Shown here piece after piece: positions 1 through 5,270 of a stretch of DNA of 5,661 nucleotides. Source of the stretch: Saprospiraceae bacterium (GTDB lineage: Bacteria; Bacteroidota; Bacteroidia; Chitinophagales; Saprospiraceae); contig JABWAJ010000398.1 of the NCBI GenBank assembly GCA_013361075.1, forward strand, positions 1 through 5,661. The letters are read 5' to 3'. Position numbers and translations under genes: made by a program. Every line of letters begins with the position of its first letter. Position 1 is the stretch's first letter. Under the pieces are notes generated by a model. It was not told where the DNA came from and did not search any database. It saw only the letters and a program-made list of their open reading frames with translations.

Positions 1-2
1 CA

Positions 3-197
3 AAGGAGAAACAAAAAAGCCAGCTCCTCCGGAAACAAAAATCAACCGGGCTTTCCATTACCAAAAAAAGAGTCGCCTTAGTGAACGAATATTACAATAA
101 GGATTCTCAATTTTCAGTTGAAGACTTTATCGAAGAGCATCAAATCAAAGGAACAATTGTTGCATTTTCCTTGCCTTACATCAGTAGCAAACCTTAA
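3..197 (+). CDS. LytS-type sensor histidine kinase, C-terminal fragment (5' end outside window)
   Basis: An open frame enters from the left edge and stops with TAA at 195-197, giving 64 residues. It contains STGLSITKKRVALVNEYY followed later by KGTIVAFSLPY. This matches the end of the HATPase_c domain in LytS/YehU-type kinases of Bacteroidota: the glycine motif preceding a KKR-L-N helix, then a GT-V-x-F-S-LP closing strand. The family senses a signal, usually through an N-terminal sensor or repeat region, and phosphorylates a LytTR response regulator. The catalytic His and N-box lie outside the window, so the sensor type cannot be read. The stop codon is two bases before the start of the LytTR regulator, so the two are almost certainly co-transcribed and form a cognate pair. 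No terminal anchor or extra domain follows the ATPase fold. Confidence 0.82.
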   Translation, partial: KEKQKSQLLRKQKSTGLSITKKRVALVNEYYNKDSQFSVEDFIEEHQIKGTIVAFSLPYISSKP

Positions 198-199
198 AT

Positions 200-907
200 A
201 TGATGATTCGCACCATGATTGTGGATGATGAAGAACACGCCATAGAAAACTTAGAAATCCTGTTAAAAAAATACTGTCCTGATGTTCAGGTAGTTGACAC
301 ATCACAAAATATTCTGGACGGCATTCGTAAAATCAATATGCAAAAGCCCCACTTAGTGTTGTTGGATGTCAGTATGCCCAGCGGATCGGGGTTTGATTTG
401 CTGGATGCCCTGGTAGAGGTCAATTTTCAATTCATTTTCATCACTGCATTTGAAAAATACGCGATTGATGCCTTGCGGCGAAACGCTTTGGACTACCTGA
501 TCAAACCGGTAGATTTTACCGAACTTCAGAATGCCATTGAAAAAGTAAAGCAAAAATTAGCAGCCAATCCGCAAGTCAACTCCCTGATGGGTACCCACCT
601 GTTCGTACCGGTCACAGATGGGATTGAATTCATCAACTACGAAGAAATCATCTATCTGGAAGCCGAAGGGAATTATGTAAAAATTCATACCGCAGATAAC
701 AAGCCTGTGGTAATGTCCAAAACCCTGAAGGATTTGGAATACAAATTGCCTTCCCGGATTTTCATTCGCTGCCACCGCTCTTATATCGTCAACCGGAACA
801 AGATCAAGAAATACAACAAGGGCGACGGCAGCTCACTGACCCTCTCCAACGGTGCTCAAATCCCTTTGTCGTCAGGTAAAAAAGACGACTTTTTGGGCTA
901 CCTTTAA
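200..907 (+). CDS. LytTR-family DNA-binding response regulator
   Basis: This complete 235-residue protein has the usual length for a REC-LytTR regulator. The receiver domain spans about residues 4-120. It has the acidic pair D9/D10, the phospho-acceptor D56 in LLDVSMP, T82 in FITAF and K102 in the YLIKPVDF motif. A short linker leads to a LytTR domain at about 130-235, with the typical IIYLEAEGNYVKIHT core, a KTLKDLE helix and an FIRCHRSYIVN segment. LytTR domains bind pairs of short direct repeats about two helical turns apart and usually activate transcription. The gene follows its presumed kinase by two bases, which suggests translational coupling. No clear Shine-Dalgarno sequence precedes the start, as is usual in Bacteroidota. 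A second in-frame ATG at 203 could equally be the start. The target genes are unknown, but a 21-bp-period repeat lies just downstream of the stop. Confidence 0.96.
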   Translation: MMIRTMIVDDEEHAIENLEILLKKYCPDVQVVDTSQNILDGIRKINMQKPHLVLLDVSMPSGSGFDLLDALVEVNFQFIFITAFEKYAIDALRRNALDYLIKPVDFTELQNAIEKVKQKLAANPQVNSLMGTHLFVPVTDGIEFINYEEIIYLEAEGNYVKIHTADNKPVVMSKTLKDLEYKLPSRIFIRCHRSYIVNRNKIKKYNKGDGSSLTLSNGAQIPLSSGKKDDFLGYL

Positions 908-917
908 AAGCTTTACT

Positions 918-956
918 CATTCAAAACGGGGTTTCACACACTCAAAACGGGGTTTC
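918..956. repeat. Two-copy direct repeat with 21-bp period, possible LytTR operator
   Basis: The 15-base unit TCAAAACGGGGTTTC occurs at 921-935 and again, identical, at 942-956. Allowing one mismatch extends the match to 18 bases (918-935 against 939-956). Each unit also contains a small dyad, AAAC-GGG-GTTT (924-934 and 945-955). The 21-bp period places both copies on the same face of the helix. That is the geometry known for LytTR-domain binding sites, and each unit contains a GTT core. The pair lies between the stop of the LytTR gene and a possible promoter at 991. Operator function is inferred from spacing and location only. The repeat itself is certain. Confidence 0.6.
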
Positions 957-990
957 GTCATTTTTTTCAGCACCGTAACCTGTTATTGAT

Positions 991-998
991 TAGACTTG
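991..998 (+). promoter_or_regulatory. Possible -7 element of a rightward promoter
   Basis: TAGACTTG differs by one base from the Bacteroidota -7 consensus TAnnTTTG. It lies 34 bases after the end of the direct repeat, so an activator bound there would sit just upstream of the -33 region. No good TTTG-like -33 element is found at the usual spacing; there is only a T7 run at 961-967. A weak -33 is common where an activator is required. Transcription would begin near 1003-1006. This is a weak call. Confidence 0.3.
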
Positions 999-1003
999 TG
1001 GCA

Positions 1004-1119
1004 TGGAAACAAGAAAGCGGGGCATTCCCGCAGCAGAGACAAAGTCTCTAATATAATCATTAAGCAGCCAAATACATAAGACAGCAGCGGGATTTCGGTT
1101 CCGCTGCCTTCTATTTTTT
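1004..1119 (+). ncRNA. Candidate small structured RNA (or structured 3' UTR) downstream of the LytTR gene
   Basis: Three inverted repeats follow in succession on the plus strand. The first is GCGGG/CCCGC at 1017-1021/1027-1031 with a 5-base loop. The second is AGAGAC/GTCTCT at 1035-1040/1044-1049 with a 3-base loop. The third is a 7-bp GCAGCGG/CCGCTGC stem at 1084-1090/1101-1107, followed by a T run. With the possible promoter at 991 this defines an RNA of about 115 nt. There is no protein gene on this strand until 2858, so it is not an obvious leader. The only reading frame is 17 codons (ATG at 1003, TAA at 1054), which would be leaderless. The alternative is that these hairpins are simply the 3' UTR of the kinase-regulator operon. 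The structures are seen directly; a separate RNA gene is inference. Confidence 0.33.
1084..1119 (+). terminator. Rho-independent terminator, rightward
   Basis: A perfect 7-bp GC-rich stem, GCAGCGG (1084-1090) with CCGCTGC (1101-1107), encloses a 10-base loop that can add a G-U and an A-T pair. It is followed after six bases by a T6 run at 1114-1119. The T run lies on the plus-strand side only. On the minus strand the sequence beyond the hairpin is not T-rich, so it serves rightward transcripts: either the regulator operon or a separate RNA. The T run overlaps the stop codon (1111-1113) and last codons of the convergent helical-repeat gene, so one terminator separates the two convergent units. 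Confidence 0.7.
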
Positions 1120-2628
1120 CAGTTTCACCACGGCTTCAAACGCGCTCCCCTCTGCTTTGCTTTCCATCCACGAAATAAAATCAAAATATTCAAAAGCTTT
1201 GCGTTCGAATTCATTCTGGCGGAGGCCCTCCAGTTCATCAATAAGTTGCCGGAAGCCTTCGGTACGCGCCTTAGGCGTCAGCCATCCGGGGTAGTGGCGC
1301 ATGAGTTTCAGCATCACCGATTCCACGCGGAAAAGGCGTTCTCTTTTCAATAAAAACCGGTTGGTGGACTGCACGATGTATTCCAGCAACTGGTCGTTGC
1401 GCAGTTCGTAATGCACCACCAAATTCAGCAACCGCCCGAAGCAATGGATGTCCTGCCGCGTTTCGAGAGCCGGGTCCTGAAGCAGCAAATTCACCCAGTC
1501 GAGCGCCTGGTCGTAGTCGGCCGCCCCAAAATGCAAATACGCTAAGTTGTAGTACAAGCCCAGGCGTTGTTGCGCGTTCACCTCCTCTTCGTATTTGCGG
1601 AAAAGGGTTTCCCGTTCTCGAATTTGGCGCACGCCTTCCGAAAACTGACCAGAACTGAGGTAAAAATCGACCTCCAGGTTGAAGCTGCGCACAAACAGCC
1701 GCCGTTGCTGCTCCGGGGAATCGGCAGGCACTTCCCGGAGCTTGCGCAGGGTAGCCGGAATATCCTGGAAAAGCCCCAGGCGTTGCTGTACAATGTAGAG
1801 GTTGATGAGCGCGCTGCTGTACTGGCGAATCATACGACCTTTTACGGCCCTTGATTCAAACATCTGCACCAGTTGCCCCACGTGTTCGTAGCTGCGCTCC
1901 GGTTCGCCGCGAAACAAATGGTAGGAAAACCGCGCATTGTGGTAAAAATAGCGGGCATAAAACGAGCGGGCGTAGTCGGCGTTGCTGAATTTTGGCTGTT
2001 CAAAAAGTTGATCCAGGGCGGCCTTTTCGGTTTCGCTGCGCACGGCCCCTTTTTTCCAGTACGGAATGAAAACGCTGTCGTTGAGTGCCTGAAATTCCAG
2101 AAAATTGCGGTATTTGTCCAACAAATCAAATTCCTCCCCTACTCCATCTCTGATGTAGTCTTCTAATTTGCTGAAATCGTTCCGGCTGTGCGCAATCTGG
2201 TGTTCCCAGCGGTAAACCTCCAGCAGCTGAAGAAACCGCTCATTATCGGTGGCAGTCGTTTTGGCTTTCGCTAGTGCTTTTTCGCTTTGCTGGTACAACC
2301 CCTTGTCGAACAACAACTGCGCGTTTCTCAACTGGGTATAAAAGCGGTCTTCAGCCCTGCTTTCGTGGTAGCTGCGCAAACTGGAAAGGATGATGCCGTA
2401 AAGGTAGTTTTTGGCAACGTGCAACTGGCGCACAAAGGCTTCGTCCGGAAATTTCCGGCGGAGTGCTGCCTCGTCATAGGCCGGTAGTTTTTCAATGGCA
2501 TTGAACAGGCGCAGGTATTGGTTCTCCCCGTTCAGGGCATGTCTTGATGCATAAAGTTTGAAATACCGTTTTTCCTGCTTGCTGAGCGATTGCACCAATT
2601 GAAAAAGATCATCAGAGGGTGTTTTCAT
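1111..2628 (-). CDS. TPR-like alpha-helical protein of unknown function
   Basis: This complete 505-residue protein has no signal peptide or membrane segment, so it is probably cytoplasmic. It is almost wholly alpha-helical and rich in charged residues and aromatics. Helix pairs of TPR-like character appear at about residues 97-124 (NAQLLFDKGLYQQSEKAL), 224-257 (FSYHLFRGEPERSYEHV) and 357-384 (YNLAYLHFGAADYDQALDW). The N-terminal part, with SKQEKRYFKLYASRH, YDEAALRRKF and KNYLYGIILSSLRSYH, reads like a recurring but uncharacterised family that I associate with Bacteroidota; no specific function is known to me. No catalytic motif is visible, so a scaffold or protein-interaction role is inferred from the solenoid fold alone. 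The start at 2628 begins MKTPSDDLFQLVQSLSKQEKRYF, with an A-rich upstream sequence and no Shine-Dalgarno. The gene is convergent with the LytTR operon and divergent from the SprB-repeat gene. Confidence 0.88.
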   Translation of the reverse strand: MKTPSDDLFQLVQSLSKQEKRYFKLYASRHALNGENQYLRLFNAIEKLPAYDEAALRRKFPDEAFVRQLHVAKNYLYGIILSSLRSYHESRAEDRFYTQLRNAQLLFDKGLYQQSEKALAKAKTTATDNERFLQLLEVYRWEHQIAHSRNDFSKLEDYIRDGVGEEFDLLDKYRNFLEFQALNDSVFIPYWKKGAVRSETEKAALDQLFEQPKFSNADYARSFYARYFYHNARFSYHLFRGEPERSYEHVGQLVQMFESRAVKGRMIRQYSSALINLYIVQQRLGLFQDIPATLRKLREVPADSPEQQRRLFVRSFNLEVDFYLSSGQFSEGVRQIRERETLFRKYEEEVNAQQRLGLYYNLAYLHFGAADYDQALDWVNLLLQDPALETRQDIHCFGRLLNLVVHYELRNDQLLEYIVQSTNRFLLKRERLFRVESVMLKLMRHYPGWLTPKARTEGFRQLIDELEGLRQNEFERKAFEYFDFISWMESKAEGSAFEAVVKLKK

Positions 2629-2645
2629 TTTTCAGACTTCTACGT

Positions 2646-2675
2646 TTTAATTAAAAAAACCTTTCCCGCTTCAAA
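2646..2675 (-). promoter_or_regulatory. Possible Bacteroidota-type promoter for the helical-repeat gene
   Basis: On the minus strand TTTG (2675-2672) is followed after 18 bases by TAATTAAA (2653-2646). This fits the -33 TTTG element and the TA of the TAnnTTTG -7 element, but the last part of -7 is poor. The -7 lies 17 bases upstream of the ATG at 2628. It overlaps a perfect 12-bp palindrome, TTTTAATTAAAA at 2645-2656. The intergenic stretch 2629-2857 contains no other recognisable signal. I could not find a convincing rightward promoter for the divergent gene. Confidence 0.3.
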
Positions 2676-2857
2676 GATTTGCAATAAATTTCAGAATGCC
2701 AAGCGCAGTTGGGGCGCTAATTTCACTATCTGATTCACAATCAAATCTTAATTATCTCATGATCCCATTCGACAACCTTACTGCTGCCCCCGGACAAGCA
2801 GTTTTTTCACCCCGAATCCGTACCATCTTTCTTTTTTTTAGGGGGATTTTTCACGGG

Positions 2858-2917
2858 GTGGACTTAAAAGCAAAGATGGCGGTTTCTGCCTTTTTCTTTT
2901 TTGGCTCGATGCAGGCA
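2858..2917 (+). other. Signal peptide-coding segment of the SprB-repeat protein
   Basis: The twenty residues MDLKAKMAVSAFFFFGSMQA show a basic n-region (K4, K6), a hydrophobic core AVSAFFFFG and a small residue at -1 before Q. This segment decides the start choice. The ATG at 2876 would leave only 14 residues with no positive charge, whereas 2696 or 2759 would put 50-70 residues ahead of the cleavage site. AGGGGG at 2840-2845 lies 12 bases upstream of the GTG and could act as a weak ribosome site, though Bacteroidota rarely need one. Confidence 0.55.
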
Positions 2918-5071
2918 CAAACCGGCGAGCCGACAGATATTTTTTTCACAGACTGCGGTTTCATTCTGGCAGGAGAACTTGCTTCCCCCTCCTGTATTGG
3001 CGCAGCAGATGGCAGCGCGCTCGTTTACCCCTTCATCGGGGAAGGATTGACTTACGAATGGATCGGCCTCAACAACACAACCAACAGTGCCACCAACCTT
3101 GCGGCAGGCATTTATTCGCTGGCTGTTTCTGACGGCGTTTGCACGGATACCATTGCCATTCCTTTGCAGGACCCGCCGGCCATTGTTGCACCGCTTTTAG
3201 ACACAGCCATTTGTGCCTTCAGTGCCCCAATTGACCTCACCGACGGCGTTAGCGGCGGTACCGGCGATTACACGGTGGTTGCTGTGGTATCCTTGCTGGG
3301 AGCGGCCGTAGATTGCTCGCCGTGTGCAGGCAATGTCTTTGTTTTCGACGAAACAACGGTGCTGGAGGTAACCCTTCAGGATGGCAACGGCTGCACGGCC
3401 ACCAGGCTGGTGTTCGTTTCCCTTCTCGATTTATTGACTGCTACAGCGATTACTTCCCCGGAAACCTGCAACAACAACGGGCGGATTGAGGTACTGGCCA
3501 GCGGAGGTTCCGGAAATTACCTGTATGGATTAGACAACACGAATGCCGATTTTCAGCAATCCAATATTTTTGAAGGATTGGCCGGCGGGGAAGCCTATAC
3601 GGCAATTGTGTTGGACCTTGCCGGGTGCTCAACCAGCACGAATGCCATGGTAGCCCTTACGCCAACCTTCTCGCCTGCTTCCATTGAGTCTTCCAACGCC
3701 TCCTGCTATGGCTCCAACAACGGAGCAATTGCCATCACCGGCACCAATGGCAATGTCATTGGCTACGGGCTGAACAGTACGGCCATCACCAGCACCCAAC
3801 CGGTTTTCAACAACCTCCCGCCGGGAAACTATACGGTTTTTGTGATTGAACCGAACAACTGCATCAATGGATATCCGGCGGTAGTCGGGCAGCCCGACTC
3901 TTTGCAGGTCACAACGGCAACAGAAGATGTTTCCTGCCCCGGAGGTGCCGATGGTCTTGCAACCATCAATGCTTCAGGTGGAAACGGCGGTTACCGGTAC
4001 GCCCTGAACAATGGCTCTTTCAACCAGGCCAACACCTTCGACCACCTACAGGCCGGCACTTACCTGGCTCGGGTTCAGGATGTGCGCTTTTGTGAAAATA
4101 CCCGGGTATTCACGATAATGGCTCCCGACCCACCGGACCTCGCTCCGGTTGTTGGGCCCAGTTGCGTCGGAACGCCTACCGGGACCATTGTCATTGTAGA
4201 AGCAGGAAAATTGCTTATCGGAGATTATCAGTTTTCCCTGGACAGCATCAACTGGCAAACAGAAAACCTGTTTGAAGGCCTGGAACCGGGCGTTTACACC
4301 GTTTACATCCGCTATCCTGACGGTTGTGTTTTTTCTGTGATTGCGGTTGTGAGCCAGTCTTCTGCACCGCTCGTGTTCCTGATGGCAGAAAATCCGAGTT
4401 GCTACGAACTGGCGGATGGCTCCATTTCTGTTGAAACGGAAGGTGGGCAACCTCCTTTCAGCTTTGCGCTGAATGACAGCGAATTTCAGGAAGAACCTGT
4501 GTTTACCGGATTGGGGGCCGACACGTATTTTGTGCGGATCACAGATGCCAACAACTGCATTTTTGCATTTCCGGTAGAGTTGCAGCAACCAGCACTACTG
4601 GAAACCACCTACCAGCTGGAACCCATGGGCGATGGCCGCTGGTACGTCAACCTGATTGTTACAGGCGGGGTTACGCCTTATGATTATGCATGGTCAACCG
4701 GATCTGTGGCAGAAGATCAATTCAATTTGCCTACCGGTAATTATGAAGTTTTGGTGACTGATGCGCATGGCTGCGAATCGGTTTTGCAGGTAATGGCCGG
4801 CTCAACCGGTTCGGGAGACTTTGCCTTAACGTCCGGGGTACGGGTTTTCCCGGTGCCGTCGCAGGGAGGGGTGCAGGTGCACTTTGATATACCGGTATTC
4901 CGGGAAGTTTTCGTCCGGCTTTTGGATGCCCGGGGTACAGCGGTTTGGCAAGGGTCGTTTGCTTCAGGGAACCGTTTTCAGGTGCCATTGCATGATTTTC
5001 CTGCTGGTGTTTATTGGCTGGCAATGGAGAGCGAAGGAAAACACAGGGTATTTCAGTTGATAAAAATATGA
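2858..5071 (+). CDS. Secreted SprB-repeat surface protein with T9SS C-terminal sorting domain
   Basis: Read from a GTG at 2858 this is a 737-residue exported protein. It starts MDLKAKMAVSAFFFFGSMQA: basic n-region, short hydrophobic core, and likely cleavage after A20. About eight immunoglobulin-like modules follow. Most are SprB-type repeats: C-x-G-x-x-DG near the start, GG-x-Y-x-Y in the middle, then F-x-x-L-x-x-G-x-Y-x-V and a closing N/G-C. The last ~75 residues form a type A T9SS sorting domain (VFPVPSQGGVQV, LLDARGTAVW, FPAGVYWLAM, ending LIKI). SprB repeats are known from the gliding adhesin of Flavobacterium and many Bacteroidota surface proteins. T9SS exports such proteins and anchors or releases them at the cell surface. 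This one is far shorter than SprB itself and has no enzymatic domain, so adhesion or a structural surface role is likely. The frame is open back to an ATG at 2696, and ATGs at 2759 and 2876 are alternatives; only the GTG gives a normal signal peptide. Confidence 0.9.
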   Translation: MDLKAKMAVSAFFFFGSMQAQTGEPTDIFFTDCGFILAGELASPSCIGAADGSALVYPFIGEGLTYEWIGLNNTTNSATNLAAGIYSLAVSDGVCTDTIAIPLQDPPAIVAPLLDTAICAFSAPIDLTDGVSGGTGDYTVVAVVSLLGAAVDCSPCAGNVFVFDETTVLEVTLQDGNGCTATRLVFVSLLDLLTATAITSPETCNNNGRIEVLASGGSGNYLYGLDNTNADFQQSNIFEGLAGGEAYTAIVLDLAGCSTSTNAMVALTPTFSPASIESSNASCYGSNNGAIAITGTNGNVIGYGLNSTAITSTQPVFNNLPPGNYTVFVIEPNNCINGYPAVVGQPDSLQVTTATEDVSCPGGADGLATINASGGNGGYRYALNNGSFNQANTFDHLQAGTYLARVQDVRFCENTRVFTIMAPDPPDLAPVVGPSCVGTPTGTIVIVEAGKLLIGDYQFSLDSINWQTENLFEGLEPGVYTVYIRYPDGCVFSVIAVVSQSSAPLVFLMAENPSCYELADGSISVETEGGQPPFSFALNDSEFQEEPVFTGLGADTYFVRITDANNCIFAFPVELQQPALLETTYQLEPMGDGRWYVNLIVTGGVTPYDYAWSTGSVAEDQFNLPTGNYEVLVTDAHGCESVLQVMAGSTGSGDFALTSGVRVFPVPSQGGVQVHFDIPVFREVFVRLLDARGTAVWQGSFASGNRFQVPLHDFPAGVYWLAMESEGKHRVFQLIKI
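3467..4774 (+). repeat. Tandem SprB-type repeats encoded in the surface protein
   Basis: Diverged modules begin at the cysteine codons at 3467, 3704, 3935, 4163 and 4400, a period of 76-79 codons. A last module without the first cysteine covers about 4610-4804. An earlier module starts at 2993 and is separated from these by a divergent Ig-like region (about 3185-3430). In the complete modules the closing cysteine lies 52-54 residues after the first, or 49 in the earliest one. Five middle modules carry Y-(G/A/S)-L-(N/D) or a close variant where the first and last carry a Trp (YEW, YAW). The copies are conserved at protein level but I saw no long identical DNA repeats, so the array is old rather than recently expanded. 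Confidence 0.75.
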
Positions 5072-5093
5072 AAACGGACCACAGCAGGAGGTG

Positions 5094-5270
5094 CTAAAAC
5101 CGATAGCTCACAGCAATGTCATTCAGCCAGCGGCCGGCAAAAAGCTCAACCTGCTTTAGAGCATACTGATCGTCACGTCCCTGGTTGTTCAGATAGCTGC
5201 GTTTGCCAAAGCGGTATTGCAGCAACGGGCCGAATTCCAGAGTGAAGTGGATGCGTTCGGAGAGTTTCAT
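5094..5270 (-). pseudogene. C-terminal fragment of a probable outer-membrane beta-barrel protein
   Basis: The last 58 codons before the TAG at 5094-5096 read MKLSERIHFTLEFGPLLQYRF... and end LFAGRWLNDIAVSYRF. The alternating hydrophobic/polar pattern and the terminal aromatic phenylalanine are typical of the last strands of outer-membrane barrels, where the C-terminal F helps recognition by the Bam machinery. The segment is too short to be a full barrel. The frame stays open further left in the minus direction (to 5537), but that part translates to low-quality Arg/Pro/Gly-rich sequence antisense to or out of frame with the GC-rich gene, so it is not the true N-terminus. The internal ATG at 5270 is therefore probably not a native start. 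The gene converges on the SprB-repeat gene with 22 bases between the stops. It is either a truncated relic or half of a chimeric join. Confidence 0.55.

Noticed and set aside
918..956. A CRISPR or other repeat array
   Set aside because: There are only two copies with a 6-base gap between the 15-base units. There are no spacers of CRISPR length and no cas genes.
921..967. Reading the 21-bp direct repeat plus T7 run as an intrinsic terminator for the LytTR gene
   Set aside because: The repeats are direct, not inverted. The best hairpin between them is about 4 A-T-rich pairs, and the T run is several bases away. The hairpin at 1084-1107 is a far better terminator.
2802..2858. TTTTTCAC occurring twice (around 2803 and 2847) upstream of the SprB-repeat gene
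   Set aside because: The match is short and T-rich, with no helical spacing or dyad, so it is consistent with chance in a T-rich leader.
4046..4588. A 180-codon open frame on the minus strand inside the SprB-repeat gene
   Set aside because: Its translation has no domain character and is rich in R/H/N. It lies wholly antisense to a clear coding region with conserved repeat motifs, so it is a shadow frame.
5072..5096. Possible terminator between the convergent genes (AGCA-GGAGG-TGCT)
   Set aside because: The stem is only 4 bp and no T run follows closely on either strand, so it is too weak to call.
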